Positions 50,244 to 63,970 of a stretch of DNA of 64,000 bases are shown here, piece after piece (within the stretch, counting starts at the first letter, position 1; each line of letters starts with the position of its first letter). The notes beneath the pieces were generated by a model, which saw only the letters and a program-made list of their open reading frames with translations, had not been told where the DNA came from and searched no databases. Location of the stretch: NCBI RefSeq assembly GCF_000224785.1, contig NZ_AGAV01000003.1:1-64000 (forward strand). Reading direction: 5' to 3'. Made by a program: the position numbers and the translations under genes. Source of the DNA: Lentibacillus jeotgali (GTDB lineage: Bacteria > Bacillota > Bacilli > Bacillales > Amphibacillaceae).

Positions 50244-51302
50244 GTGTTGTCAAAAGAGGAAATAACAGAACTCCTGAACCCCGTTCAAGATCCGTTTTTA
50301 CATAAAACATTGGAAGAAACTGATGGGATTAAAGGGATTAATATTAAAGAAGAGAAAAATCATGTCAGTGTAAAAATTGGCATTGCGAAAACAAATACTG
50401 CAGAACAAATGAATATGCAGCAGGAGATTGTCGGAATTTTAAAGAAAAATGGTGCATCAACCGTCGGGCTCCGTTTTGAACAATTGCCTGATGAAGTCAT
50501 TCAGAGATACCAGCCAGCTGCTGAAGCGGAAGAGGAAAAATCACTGCTGGGTGTCAGCAAGCAGCCTAGCTTCATTGCTGTTTCAAGCGGCAAAGGCGGC
50601 GTCGGAAAATCAACAGTAACCGTCAACCTGGCAGTATCATTGATGCGGCTGGGCAAAAAAGTCGGTATCATTGATGCGGACATTTATGGGTTCAGTGTAC
50701 CGGATATGATGGGGATTGAGAACAGACCGCAAGTTCGCGGCGAAAAGATTATTCCGGTCGAGCGTTTCGGTGTACAAGTTATCTCTATGGGCTTCTTTGT
50801 GGAAGATAATTCCCCGATTATCTGGCGGGGTCCAATGCTCGGAAAAATGCTGAACAGTTTTTTCAAAGAGGTTGAGTGGGGCGATTTGGACTACCTCCTG
50901 CTTGACCTTCCTCCGGGAACAGGGGATATTGCCATGGACGTCCATGAATTGATTCCGTCGGCCAAAGAGGTGATTGTGACGACACCACACCCTTCAGCTG
51001 CATTTGTTGCGGCCCGTGCTGGTCAGATGGCCATTAAAACGGAGCATGAAATTCTTGGTGTGATTGAAAATATGGCTTATTTTAAAAGCAAAAAGACTGG
51101 TGAAAAAGAGTACGTCTTCGGTAAAGGTGGCGGACAGAAACTTGCTGATGTCCTGCAAACAAAAGTGATGGGACAGCTGCCACTGCAGCAGCCTTATGAA
51201 GAAGAGGATGAATTTGCGCCGTCCGTTTACCAGGAAGATCATCCGCTAGGTAAGGAATACCATAAAATCGCGTCAAAAATCGTTGCTAAAGTAGAGGAAT
51301 AA
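50244..51302 (+). CDS. salA: Mrp/ApbC-type ATPase SalA
   Basis: This 352-residue protein has an N-terminal DUF59-like domain (about 1-90), then a MinD/Mrp ATPase with the deviant Walker A VSSGKGGVGKSTVTVNLA (about 113-130), IIDADIYG and YLLLDLPPGTGDIA. Mrp proteins carry Fe-S clusters; in B. subtilis SalA also controls scoC and exoprotease expression. No CxxC cluster motif is obvious in the C-terminal part. It starts at GTG 50244 after AAGGATGGTGA. A terminator follows at 51333. Confidence 0.93.
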   Translation: MLSKEEITELLNPVQDPFLHKTLEETDGIKGINIKEEKNHVSVKIGIAKTNTAEQMNMQQEIVGILKKNGASTVGLRFEQLPDEVIQRYQPAAEAEEEKSLLGVSKQPSFIAVSSGKGGVGKSTVTVNLAVSLMRLGKKVGIIDADIYGFSVPDMMGIENRPQVRGEKIIPVERFGVQVISMGFFVEDNSPIIWRGPMLGKMLNSFFKEVEWGDLDYLLLDLPPGTGDIAMDVHELIPSAKEVIVTTPHPSAAFVAARAGQMAIKTEHEILGVIENMAYFKSKKTGEKEYVFGKGGGQKLADVLQTKVMGQLPLQQPYEEEDEFAPSVYQEDHPLGKEYHKIASKIVAKVEE

Positions 51303-51332
51303 TAGAAGTAGCGGCATGCATATTTTTGAGTT

Positions 51333-51402
51333 AAAAAGAGGTGGCATTGAAGTGCTGATCCCAATAACAGTTGAGGTTCACTCCAATTTGTCACCTCTTT
51401 TT
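51333..51402 (+). terminator. long-stem terminator after salA
   Basis: AAAAAGAGGTG (51333-51343) pairs with CACCTCTTTTT (51392-51402) across a roughly 48-base loop. Confidence 0.65.
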
Positions 51403-51451
51403 ATGGTTAGTGATTAAACTGTGCGGGTTCACTGGTTATGCTAATGAGGCG

Positions 51452-52111
51452 TTACGGTCCGCCGCCGGATCCACCGCCCCCACCGGAGCCGCCTCCTCCG
51501 CCGGAACCGCCAGAACCACCACTGCCGGATCCGCCTTGCTTTTGTGAACCCTGTCCTTGTTGTTTGCCTTGTTCTTCAGCCGCTTTTAACAATATTTGAC
51601 TTATTTTTTCCTGGAACAGCGGTGTTTCAAGTGTTTGTTGAATTTGGTCCTCCAAGTGCTTGCTGAATTCCTGGCTTTTCAAAACACTGGTCATCTGTTC
51701 GGTCATTTGAGGATCCTTCAACAGATCAAGCATTTGCTGCTGGTATTCGGAGTCTTTCATCAGATCCTTCATCAGCTTTTTTTGTTGGTCAGCCATGGAC
51801 TGGGCAAATGTTTTAACAAACGCCGGATCTTCAAATAATTTCTTCCACATGTCAGTCGCTTTATCCGAAGAAAGCACTTCCTTCACCGATTTTTTAACAG
51901 CTTCAGAATCCATGATTAGCTGCTGTTTCATTTGTTTGTCGGTCATAATTTCCTGAAGGGCTTTTTTTCCGTCCTCTGTTTGTAATATGTCAACGACCAT
52001 TTTTTTCGTTGTGTCATAATTGGCTTCTTCACCGGAAGCCCCTTGGCCTGCGCAACCGGAGATGAATGCAGCGGAAAGTAGGAAAAGGGAAATTAAAATG
52101 AATCGAAGCAT
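51452..52111 (-). CDS. gerD: spore germination lipoprotein GerD
   Basis: This 219-residue protein has a lipoprotein signal ending in the lipobox ISGC, then a long helical region (about 30-170; for example DILQTEDGKKALQEIMTDKQ). It ends with a Gly/Ser tail of about 35 residues. GerD forms the germinosome in the inner spore membrane, clustering GerA-type receptors. The start is ATG 52111 behind GAAGGAGG; upstream codons are spurious. Orientation opposite to cwlD-salA and kbaA is as in Bacillus. The Gly-rich tail is low in complexity and probably variable. Confidence 0.93.
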   Translation of the reverse strand: MLRFILISLFLLSAAFISGCAGQGASGEEANYDTTKKMVVDILQTEDGKKALQEIMTDKQMKQQLIMDSEAVKKSVKEVLSSDKATDMWKKLFEDPAFVKTFAQSMADQQKKLMKDLMKDSEYQQQMLDLLKDPQMTEQMTSVLKSQEFSKHLEDQIQQTLETPLFQEKISQILLKAAEEQGKQQGQGSQKQGGSGSGGSGGSGGGGGSGGGGGSGGGP

Positions 52112-52243
52112 GTGCAAATCCTCCTTCCTGTCACGGTTAATATGTGTCAAAACGCGAAAAAATATGTATATATAGAGGTAAAAAGGACGCGTTCATGCTA
52201 AAATATACGATGGGTGCGAACATATTTTTAGGAGGAAATGTCT

Positions 52244-52891
52244 TTGAATAGCCGAAAGTGGACAGGATTGTTTTTAAAAACGTTAATAATTGGCGGCGTG
52301 GCAGGTTTATTCACCAGTTTTTTTGTCAAACCGGCATATTATACAACTAATTTTAACCCATTCAATGCGTTTGAATTACTCGGCGTCGTTCTCTTTTTTC
52401 TTGGGCTGGGCTTCGTATTCAGTGTGGTCAGTCAAACCGGATTTTTTGCTTATTTATTTATAAACCGGTTCGGGCTCAGTCTGTTTCGGACGTTTTGGCC
52501 GACCGTACAAGTGCTGCTGATTGCATTTGTTTTATTTGATCTGATTTACTTTCCATATAATGCTTTGGATGGTGAGACTTCGATATTTTGGTTTATTTTG
52601 ATAGCTGCTGCCATTCTCGGGTACGGCTGGATTATATCGGAAATCAAAGCGCGTGAGACGAACCGGAGAGCATTTATTCCGGCTCTGTTTCTGATGGTTG
52701 TCATTACGGCAGTCGAATGGGTGCCGGGACTACGTACAAGCGGCACGGATTATGCATGGCTTATGATTATACCGCTGCTCGCATGTAATACGTACCAGCT
52801 GCTTATGCTGCACCGTTTAACGGGAAGTGATAAATCGGGCAGTAAAACAGAAGCAAGCCCGTCCGCCAAAACAAACACCAATAAGGCATAA
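52244..52891 (+). CDS. kbaA: KinB-pathway activation protein KbaA
   Basis: This 215-residue membrane protein has about six helices and a polar C-terminal tail. It matches KbaA by sequence feel (GVAGLFTSFFVKPAYYTTNF) and by its position between gerD and pdaB. KbaA helps activate the KinB sensor kinase that feeds the sporulation phosphorelay. TTG 52244 lies eight bases from AGGAGG and is preferred to ATG 52238, which is only two bases away. A terminator follows. Confidence 0.9.
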   Translation: MNSRKWTGLFLKTLIIGGVAGLFTSFFVKPAYYTTNFNPFNAFELLGVVLFFLGLGFVFSVVSQTGFFAYLFINRFGLSLFRTFWPTVQVLLIAFVLFDLIYFPYNALDGETSIFWFILIAAAILGYGWIISEIKARETNRRAFIPALFLMVVITAVEWVPGLRTSGTDYAWLMIIPLLACNTYQLLMLHRLTGSDKSGSKTEASPSAKTNTNKA

Positions 52892-52928
52892 AAAAGCCCC
52901 AATTGTGCTCTGAACATCGGGGCTTTTT
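52891..52928 (+). terminator. terminator between kbaA and pdaB
   Basis: AAAAAGCCCC and GGGGCTTTTT form a perfect 10-bp stem. It can serve both convergent genes. Confidence 0.85.
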
Positions 52929-52969
52929 GCGTGCATTGGAAAAGCTCAGGAGCTTCCGGTCTTTGGGCC

Positions 52970-53728
52970 TTACTCTGCAAGTTTCGATTTGGCATGTGCC
53001 TGGTTGATCAGCTCTGAAATTGTGACGTACTGGAACCCTTTATTCTTCAGTCCGGGCAATATCGTCTCCAATGCTTCAGCTGTTTGTTTAACAGAGTCTG
53101 ATGCATGCATCAAAATGATGTCCCCGTTTGTTGTCTCCTCCATAACTGCATTCGTAATTTTTTGGGTGCCCGGGTTTTGCCAATCATTTGGATTAACATT
53201 CCAATGCGTGACCGTAAAACCCTGATCCTCAGCCAATTCAATAATTTCCTTGTTAAATTGCCCACTTGGCGGACGCAAGAGATCCATATCCTCATAGCCC
53301 AGTTTGCCAAATACCTCCTTTGCTTCCAGTAGGTCATCCCGTACCTGGTCCAACTCCTGATCGAGGTAACTTTTATAGCGATAGCCGAGCATGCCAAGTT
53401 CATGCTCTTGCTCTGTTATTTTTTCCAGAATCTCAGGATGGCGTTCAGCCCACTCGCCGCTCACAAAAAAAGTGGCTTGTACCTGGTGCTGCTCCAGTTT
53501 TTCCAAAATATCATGAACCTTTTCTTCCCCCCAGCTGATATTAAACGTTAATGCAATGTCTGATTCATTTGCATTGCCTTTTGTCAGGGCTGAGGGTTCG
53601 CTTCCGGATAAAACGGAAAATGTCCCATCACGTTCAAACCAAAGAAACAAAGCAGCAAATAATGCCAAAAATATGACAATTGTATAGCGTTTCCATTTTT
53701 TAAACGTCATCACGTAAAAATGATCCAT
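52970..53728 (-). CDS. pdaB: sporulation polysaccharide deacetylase-family protein PdaB
   Basis: This 252-residue protein has an N-terminal signal anchor and a NodB-type fold: IALTFNISWGEEKVHDILE, ATFFVSGEWAERHPEI, LLRPPSGQFN, and DIILMHASD. The usual catalytic aspartate of the first motif is asparagine here, and the HxxxH metal motif is absent (ELGMLGYRYKSY), so activity as a normal deacetylase is doubtful. PdaB is needed to keep spore cortex in B. subtilis. The start is ATG 53728 with GAGAGGAATG upstream. The position before the rrn operon is conserved. Confidence 0.9.
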   Translation of the reverse strand: MDHFYVMTFKKWKRYTIVIFLALFAALFLWFERDGTFSVLSGSEPSALTKGNANESDIALTFNISWGEEKVHDILEKLEQHQVQATFFVSGEWAERHPEILEKITEQEHELGMLGYRYKSYLDQELDQVRDDLLEAKEVFGKLGYEDMDLLRPPSGQFNKEIIELAEDQGFTVTHWNVNPNDWQNPGTQKITNAVMEETTNGDIILMHASDSVKQTAEALETILPGLKNKGFQYVTISELINQAHAKSKLAE

Positions 53729-54007
53729 AATATCATTCCTCTCAAGCAATCCTTAATCTATTCTATGAATGAAAATGTTAAATATGAACAAGCTATTATA
53801 CAGAGGTAAAGTAAAATTTCATTCAAGGGTGTTTTAGCCTGTTGAGTGTTACTTACTCGAATAGAATCGGCATATAGGGACAGTTAGCCACCGTTATATG
53901 GCGGCTTACTGACCATTACACGCGAGATAATACATAAACATTGGAAAATACCCGTTCCATAATATGAAAGTAGCTATTATTTCTGAACTAGAAGGTCAGG
54001 TGGTACT

Positions 54008-54229
54008 ATGCTTGGATTTTTAATTAATAATGAAGAACAAAGAGAAATGGAATATTTAATAAAACGGGAGTTAGAAGAGCTATTAATGGATATGGAAGAT
54101 CACCGCATCGACCAAATGGTCAAAAGTTCAATGAAAGATCGGTATCAAACCGTTTTTAATTTATACCGTCGAATCGCAAGTAAAGAGAACTGTATGAAGT
54201 ACATGCCTAAGCGCACCGGAAATCAATAA
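54008..54229 (+). CDS. small hypothetical protein
   Basis: This 73-residue soluble, helical, charged protein includes EQREMEYLIKRELEELLMDM. ATG 54008 follows GGTCAGGTGG. It sits between pdaB and the rrn promoters, and similar small helical proteins occur in this position in relatives. The function is unknown. Confidence 0.65.
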   Translation: MLGFLINNEEQREMEYLIKRELEELLMDMEDHRIDQMVKSSMKDRYQTVFNLYRRIASKENCMKYMPKRTGNQ

Positions 54230-54342
54230 TGCCGGGTGGTAAAAACCAGCATGTGGCGGGTCACCTATGTCTGATTCACCTGGATATAATGCCAGTTGAA
54301 GACTAATTTTATAATTTCATTTGAAATTTTTTTGTTTTCCTA

Positions 54343-54476
54343 TTGAACGAAGTAAATAATTGTGCTATATTATTTTTTGTTGTCAGCAAAACAAAACACT
54401 TTTCAGCAACAAATTCATGCTGAAAAAATGCTTTAAAAGTTATTGACATTTTGTTGAAACCATGATAAATTATAAT
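54343..54476 (+). promoter_or_regulatory. rrn operon promoter region
   Basis: P1 is TTGAAC (54343-54348) with TATATT (54366-54371), spacing 17. P2 is TTGACA (54443-54448) with a -10 in GATAAATTATAAT (about 54464-54476). A leader with an AAGAGATTGA/TCAATCTCTT hairpin (about 54630-54658) precedes 16S. No gene is seen from 54230 to the 16S start. Confidence 0.7.
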
Positions 54477-54663
54477 TCGTCGCTAAAAACGACGAGGGAA
54501 ATTGATCTTTGAAAACTGAACAAAACAACCAGTATGATAAAGATGTCAGAGGTAAGAGGTCGGAAGCCGGAACTTGGTTTTGGCAGAAGACCAATGAAAC
54601 CCTGTATCAATTTTTGAAGCAAAGCCATGAAAGAGATTGATCGGTGTCAATCTCTTAACAAAC

Positions 54664-56236
<1,573 letters not shown>

Positions 56237-56424
56237 ATTATGAGAAAGCGTAGGTGCCTGTTTATCAATTTGATAGGCGCCGGAGCTGGATTATACGGAA
56301 CATACTGGGTTGTTTGGTTCAGTTTTGAGGGAGCAAATCTCTCAGTTGTACCTTGAAAACTAAATAAGAGCAAAGACATTCAATGCGATAAGCGAGATGC
56401 GTTCATCAGATGGACGCATGAATT

Positions 56425-59350
<2,926 letters not shown>

Positions 59351-59697
59351 CTTACTTGGCATTGAATGGCGCTCTTATTTAGTTTTCAGGGTATAAAGCA
59401 AAAGCGTAAGCGCCCGGTTAGCGATGTACGGACTGAACTGAACCGCAGGAGATAAAGAAAACTCTTTGGGAGCGAAAGCGAATCGATGTTGCCTTATCGT
59501 ACGGAGGTGAGGGAAGTCGCGCTAGTCGCTGGGCGCTGAAGCTGGATGTGGCTTGTCCTGTGAAAGAATAATACAAAGCCAATTTTATATTGCTTTCATT
59601 AAAAAAATCCTTGCATTTTTCACTAAAAATGCGTATAATAATTTTTGTCCGTAAAAATCATATAGCGTCTCAATCAGACTAAAAACACATGCATAGG

Positions 59698-59814
59698 TCT
59701 GGCAGCAATAGCGGAGAGGACACACCTGTTCCCATGCCGAACACAGAAGTTAAGCTCTCCAGCGCCGATGGTAGTTGGGGTTTAACCCCTGCAAGAGTAG
59801 GACGCCGCCAGGCA
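59698..59814 (+). rRNA. rrf: 5S ribosomal RNA
   Basis: TCTGGCAGCAATAGCGGAGA at the 5' end, CCCATGCCGAACACAGAAGT in the core, and a complementary 3' end GCCGCCAGGCA; 117 bases. Confidence 0.95.
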
Positions 59815-59843
59815 TTTTCCTATATTTTTTTATTTTAAATTAT

Positions 59844-59918
59844 TCCACAGTAGCTCAGCGGTAGAGCAATCGGCTGTTAACCGATAGGTCGTAGGTTCGA
59901 ACCCTACCTGTGGAGCCA
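59844..59918 (+). tRNA. tRNA-Asn (GTT)
   Basis: The acceptor TCCACAG/CTGTGGA pairs. The anticodon loop is CTGTTAA (GTT), the T arm GTAGGTTCGAACCCTAC, and CCA is encoded. Confidence 0.96.
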
Positions 59919-59925
59919 TTTTTTT

Positions 59926-59998
59926 GCTTCCGTAGCTCAGTCGGTAGAGCACCACCATGGTAAGGTGGGGGTCAGCGGTTCGAGTCCGCTTGGGAGCT
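59926..59998 (+). tRNA. tRNA-Thr (GGT)
   Basis: The acceptor GCTTCCG/TGGGAGC pairs with G-T pairs. The anticodon stem CCACC/GGTGG holds ATGGTAA (GGT). CCA is not encoded. Confidence 0.92.
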
Positions 59999-60003
59999 CT
60001 TCT

Positions 60004-60041
60004 TAAAAAGGCTTTTGCTCATTTGGAGCAAAAGCCTTTTT
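60004..60041 (+). terminator. terminator of the rrn-tRNA operon
   Basis: AAAAAGGCTTTTGCTC pairs with GAGCAAAAGCCTTTTT around an ATTTG loop. It is nearly symmetrical and may also serve the convergent catalase gene. Confidence 0.9.
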
Positions 60042-60111
60042 ATACGGTCAATCTTTTGATTAGAATAAGGAAGCAGGGGATTGACCTCTTTTCCTCTGAA
60101 AATAATTTTCT

Positions 60112-62196
60112 CTACGTTCTGTACCAAAAACGTTGTTGGGCAATGGCGGAAGCAAAGTCTTTTCCAAAATCCGGATTGTTAGCGGCAAAAACGACACCGG
60201 CCAGATTATTCTGGTTAGACTTTGGGAAGAAAGATTGTCCAGTCGTTGCTACACCAATTGGTTTATAATGTTTATAGGTCATATTGATGAACTCCATAAT
60301 ATCTTGCCTGAATTTAGCTTCATTATCGGCTCTTCCGCCAACGACATAAATCGAGTCATACAATACCGGGTAAGTTGTTTTAAAGGTCTCGTTTACTTCA
60401 ATTGTTGTACCATCAGATCCGGTAACTGTCCCCAGTTTCTCACTGATAATGTCCATAAACACACCATATTGCTGCAGGGTGTCGAGCGTTCTTCTTACCT
60501 CTTCACCGTTAAATCCATTGTCAATTAAGACACCAACTTTTTGTGTTGCAGCATAATGCGGCGTATTGGCCTGGCTAATCGCCGGAGAACTTTTTGACAT
60601 AGGAACATTGGATCCCTTTGGCCGTTCAACACCAATATTATCGGCAATGATACAAGCCATCTCCCTGTCTACATTAGCCCAAAATTCCACATTTTGCTGC
60701 CTGGTTAATTTGCTCTTAACATATCCAAGGTGATAATTAAATGTGTCGATAAGGTCTTGTTTTTCAACAGTTGACAAGCTGTTCCAAAACAGCCGTGCCT
60801 GTGAAAAGTAATCATAGAACGATTCGCTTGGGCGTTCTCTCGTTATATGCCCGTCGACCTCTTCAGGATAATGCGCATATCCACCTTCCTCAGGTGGGGT
60901 TTCTGCAGGTGTATTGCCGGCTAAAGTATTGTTATGATAGTGTACAGAATCCACATCTATTCGATATTTTGAAAAGCCGTCCCGATTGTTAATGTTCGTT
61001 TCTGTGATAGGCTTATTAACGGGTATTTCATTAATATTACCTGTACCAAGCCGGTGGTAATCTGTATCTCTGTAAGCAAAAGCCCTTCCTTGTAAAACAG
61101 GATCACTCGTGAAGTCAATGCCTGGAACAAGCGTAGCAGGATCGAATGATGACTGTTCTTCTTCGGCGAAGAAATTCTCAACGAGGCGATTCAACGTCAA
61201 TTTCCCGATAATTTCAACAGGAATGACTTCCTCCGGCCACAGTTTTGTATCGTCCAGAACGTCAAAATCATACTTGTATTCATCTTCTTCATCAATCAAC
61301 TGCACACCTAATTCATACTCAGGATAGGCGCCGCATTCGATCGCTTCAATGATATCGCGGCGATGGAAGTCCGGATCGACACCGCCGATAATATTCGCTT
61401 CATCAAGCAGCAAGGAATGAACACCAAGTTTAGGTACCCATTTAAATCGGACAAAGGTTGATTGACCTTGTTCATTAATGAACCGGAATGTATTGATTGG
61501 CCACCCTGCCATCATACGCCAGCTTCTTGGACGTCCTCGCATGGACATCAGCCACATCACCATATGTGCTGATTCCGGATTGCTGATGACATAGTCCCAA
61601 AAATTATCGTGCGCAACAGTCGCTTGTGGTACATGAGTTTTCGGGTTCGGTTTAGCTGCATGTGTTACGTCCATAAATTTCATGGCATCTGCAAGAATAA
61701 AGACAGGGAATTGAAGCGCTAAATTATCATAGTTTCCATCTTGTGTATAAAACTTAGTTGCAAATCCGCGTATATCGACTGCTGTATCCTTTGATCCCTT
61801 ATTTCCAATGAAGTTGGAAAATCGAGTGAACACAGGAGTTTTGCGACCGGCCTCTTGCAGAAAGTGTGCTCTGGTGACATGCCTCATTGATTTATATGTT
61901 TCAAATTCCCCATAAACTCCAAATCCTCTGGCATGAACCACTTTTTCTGGTATTCGTTCACGGCTGAATCGTGACTGCTTCCTGTAAAAGTGAAAGTCCT
62001 GAAATAATAATGGACCGCGTCTTCCTGCTCGTAAACTCCACCGGTCATTAGAAACCTTATATCCGGCATCATCGGTCATTTTTTCGCCTGGTCCAGTATT
62101 TTTTTCATAGTATTGCTCAAGCTGCTCTTCTTTGTTGTCTTCGTGATCTTTATTATAACCGTGTCCTCTTGAAGACTTGTTTTCGTTTTCGTCCAT
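60112..62196 (-). CDS. katE: large-subunit catalase (clade II, KatE type)
   Basis: This 694-residue enzyme breaks hydrogen peroxide into water and oxygen. The catalytic histidine lies in EKVVHARGFGVYGEFE, the asparagine region in VAHDNFWDYV, and the haem-ligand tyrosine in GRAFAYRDTDYHRLG. The extra C-terminal flavodoxin/DJ-1-like domain (about 535-694, KVGVLIDNGFNGEEV) marks clade II. I start at ATG 62196 with AAAGGATGGTG upstream; the 14 earlier codons contain the ribosome site. It ends against the rrn terminator. In Bacillus such enzymes are often general-stress or spore catalases; regulation is not visible. Confidence 0.95.
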   Translation of the reverse strand: MDENENKSSRGHGYNKDHEDNKEEQLEQYYEKNTGPGEKMTDDAGYKVSNDRWSLRAGRRGPLLFQDFHFYRKQSRFSRERIPEKVVHARGFGVYGEFETYKSMRHVTRAHFLQEAGRKTPVFTRFSNFIGNKGSKDTAVDIRGFATKFYTQDGNYDNLALQFPVFILADAMKFMDVTHAAKPNPKTHVPQATVAHDNFWDYVISNPESAHMVMWLMSMRGRPRSWRMMAGWPINTFRFINEQGQSTFVRFKWVPKLGVHSLLLDEANIIGGVDPDFHRRDIIEAIECGAYPEYELGVQLIDEEDEYKYDFDVLDDTKLWPEEVIPVEIIGKLTLNRLVENFFAEEEQSSFDPATLVPGIDFTSDPVLQGRAFAYRDTDYHRLGTGNINEIPVNKPITETNINNRDGFSKYRIDVDSVHYHNNTLAGNTPAETPPEEGGYAHYPEEVDGHITRERPSESFYDYFSQARLFWNSLSTVEKQDLIDTFNYHLGYVKSKLTRQQNVEFWANVDREMACIIADNIGVERPKGSNVPMSKSSPAISQANTPHYAATQKVGVLIDNGFNGEEVRRTLDTLQQYGVFMDIISEKLGTVTGSDGTTIEVNETFKTTYPVLYDSIYVVGGRADNEAKFRQDIMEFINMTYKHYKPIGVATTGQSFFPKSNQNNLAGVVFAANNPDFGKDFASAIAQQRFWYRT

Positions 62197-62443
62197 GGTA
62201 TCACCATCCTTTTCAATCAATAATTGCCTAAGCTCCACTTACATTCCTATTCATTTTTTGAAAATGTATTCATTTATTTAGAGGTAGTATATACAGTTTT
62301 ACGGCGGCAGTCTTGTATTTTTTTAAACATTCTTCTAATATAGGGGTTTAAACAGCTTGCAGGGCCATTAGAGGGAATTATGATAATTTAAGTGCTTCAG
62401 CTGTAAATGTTATTCATCGTGAAGAGACAGGAGGAAATTAATA

Positions 62444-62611
62444 ATGGATGCTTTCCCGGTTCTAATCGTTATTGCTGTTGTTGTGACGGTTATGGAGGTT
62501 TTTGTGGCCTTTTATTTAATTAAAAGGCACGATATGAGTATGTGGCAATCCCTTTATACGTCATTGCCGGTAGTTGTGATTGTCTGGATCGCAGCATTTA
62601 CGTATTCATGA
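62444..62611 (+). CDS. small two-helix membrane protein
   Basis: This 55-residue protein, MDAFPVLIVIAVVVTVMEVF onward, has two hydrophobic helices with RHDMSMWQS between. ATG 62444 follows a strong ACAGGAGG. Its 3' end overlaps the end of the convergent YwaF-like gene by 14 bases. The function is unknown. Confidence 0.65.
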   Translation: MDAFPVLIVIAVVVTVMEVFVAFYLIKRHDMSMWQSLYTSLPVVVIVWIAAFTYS

Positions 62612-63347
62612 GACGATCCCTATTTTCGAACTTTTTTCGTGTAATCAGCCTGTACACCAGGTATTGCACCAGGAATACAATAAATGCCAATATAGATAGA
62701 TTCACATAATACCAGATACCGCTTCCCAATAAGTCCAGGGGAGTGCTTGCTGTCGGTGTGTGGGACAGATACAAATAATTGGAATTCAGGAACGGGTTAA
62801 CCAAAAAGCCGATGACAGCAGCATAGATTAATAAGTACCCATAAGTTTTAAACAATGATTGAAATGTAATGGTTACATGATTGGAAGCCACCAAAAAAAT
62901 ACTGGTCCAGGAAATCGTGATATGGTGAATAAAGAATTTCAAATAACGATAATGCGGGAAATCGTAAAGCAATTCGGGTGTTGCCAACGCCAAAAACGAC
63001 GGAACAAGTCCAATAAAAAATGTGATCTGGATTAACCGTTTATTGTGATTAATCAAAGCAATAGCGCCGGTAATCCCGGCGACACCGCACAGATGCAGAA
63101 ACATGTGATCACCAAGACTCCAGATGCCATTCAAAGCAGTATACGTCTGATAACTCACTTCGGACAAAACCAGCAAACTGAAGAGACTCCAGCGTATGGT
63201 ATTATAAAAGATGGAGTGTTTATGTAATTTTTTGCAAAGGAACGGAAGAGCAGCAGCTCCCAAAAAATAGATGAGCAATGCTGTTAAATGACTTGTCCCA
63301 TATGCTATGAATGGTTCACCACTCACTTCTAAGAAGATGTCTTTCAT
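62598..63347 (-). CDS. ywaF: TIGR02206 membrane protein, YwaF-like
   Basis: This 249-residue integral membrane protein has six or seven helices. The family patterns YGTSHLTALLIYFLGAAALP near the start and LHLCGVAGITGAIAL and FFIHHITISWTSIFL in the middle fit YwaF-type proteins of unknown function. The start is ATG 63347 behind GAGGGGAAAACG. Confidence 0.85.
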   Translation of the reverse strand: MKDIFLEVSGEPFIAYGTSHLTALLIYFLGAAALPFLCKKLHKHSIFYNTIRWSLFSLLVLSEVSYQTYTALNGIWSLGDHMFLHLCGVAGITGAIALINHNKRLIQITFFIGLVPSFLALATPELLYDFPHYRYLKFFIHHITISWTSIFLVASNHVTITFQSLFKTYGYLLIYAAVIGFLVNPFLNSNYLYLSHTPTASTPLDLLGSGIWYYVNLSILAFIVFLVQYLVYRLITRKKFENRDRLMNT

Positions 63348-63498
63348 CGTTTTCCCCTCGAATACAAGTTTTTTGATTCAGTGATCTGTGCAACTAATAA
63401 CAAGTGGGGGCGAGGAGCCCCAATTGCCCAGGTGATTGAGATTTCACTTAATTATAAGACGGAAAGATGAAATTGAAAATAAAAATTTCGTTTTCCCC

Positions 63499-63527
63499 TT
63501 TACAAAAGCCCATAATCTTTATATAAT
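63499..63527 (+). promoter_or_regulatory. promoter of the tRNA cluster
   Basis: TTTACA (63499-63504) and TATAAT (63522-63527) are 17 bp apart, about 55 bases before tRNA-Glu. Confidence 0.85.
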
Positions 63528-63581
63528 AAAATTCGTCGGTTTACGACAATACATATTTCAAGTTATTTTTGCGCCATTTGT

Positions 63582-63656
63582 GGCCCGTTGGTCAAGTGGT
63601 TAAGACACCGCCCTTTCACGGCGGTAACACGGGTTCGAATCCCGTACGGGTCACCA
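63582..63656 (+). tRNA. tRNA-Glu (TTC)
   Basis: The acceptor GGCCCGT/ACGGGTC pairs; anticodon TTC lies in CTTTCAC; the T arm is CGGGTTCGAATCCCG; CCA is encoded. Confidence 0.96.
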
Positions 63657-63658
63657 CC

Positions 63659-63734
63659 GGAGGATTAGCTCAGCTGGGAGAGCACCTGCCTTACAAGCAG
63701 GGGGTCGCAGGTTCGACCCCTGCATCCTCCACCA
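63659..63734 (+). tRNA. tRNA-Val (TAC)
   Basis: The acceptor GGAGGAT/ATCCTCC pairs; anticodon TAC lies in CTTACAA; CCA is encoded. It starts two bases after tRNA-Glu. Confidence 0.96.
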
Positions 63735-63751
63735 TTCATTTTTACGTAAAT

Positions 63752-63827
63752 GCCGGTCTAGCTCAATTGGCAGAGCAACTGACTTGTAATCAGTAGGTTG
63801 GGGGTTCAATTCCTCTGGCCGGCACCA
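63752..63827 (+). tRNA. tRNA-Thr (TGT)
   Basis: The acceptor GCCGGTC/GGCCGGC pairs; the anticodon loop CTTGTAA gives TGT; CCA is encoded. Confidence 0.95.
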
Positions 63828-63875
63828 TTTATTTTTTTGTGTATAAAATTAAGCAATGTTAGTTACAATATTTAC

Positions 63876-63960
63876 GGAGGGGTAGCGAAGTGGCTAAACG
63901 CGGCGGACTGTAAATCCGCTCCCTCAGGGTTCGGGAGTTCGAATCTCTCCCCCTCCACCA
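63876..63960 (+). tRNA. tRNA-Tyr (GTA)
   Basis: An 85-base class II tRNA with a long variable arm; acceptor GGAGGGG/CCCCTCC; anticodon GTA in CTGTAAA; CCA is encoded. Confidence 0.96.
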
Positions 63961-63970
63961 TATTGTTTAT

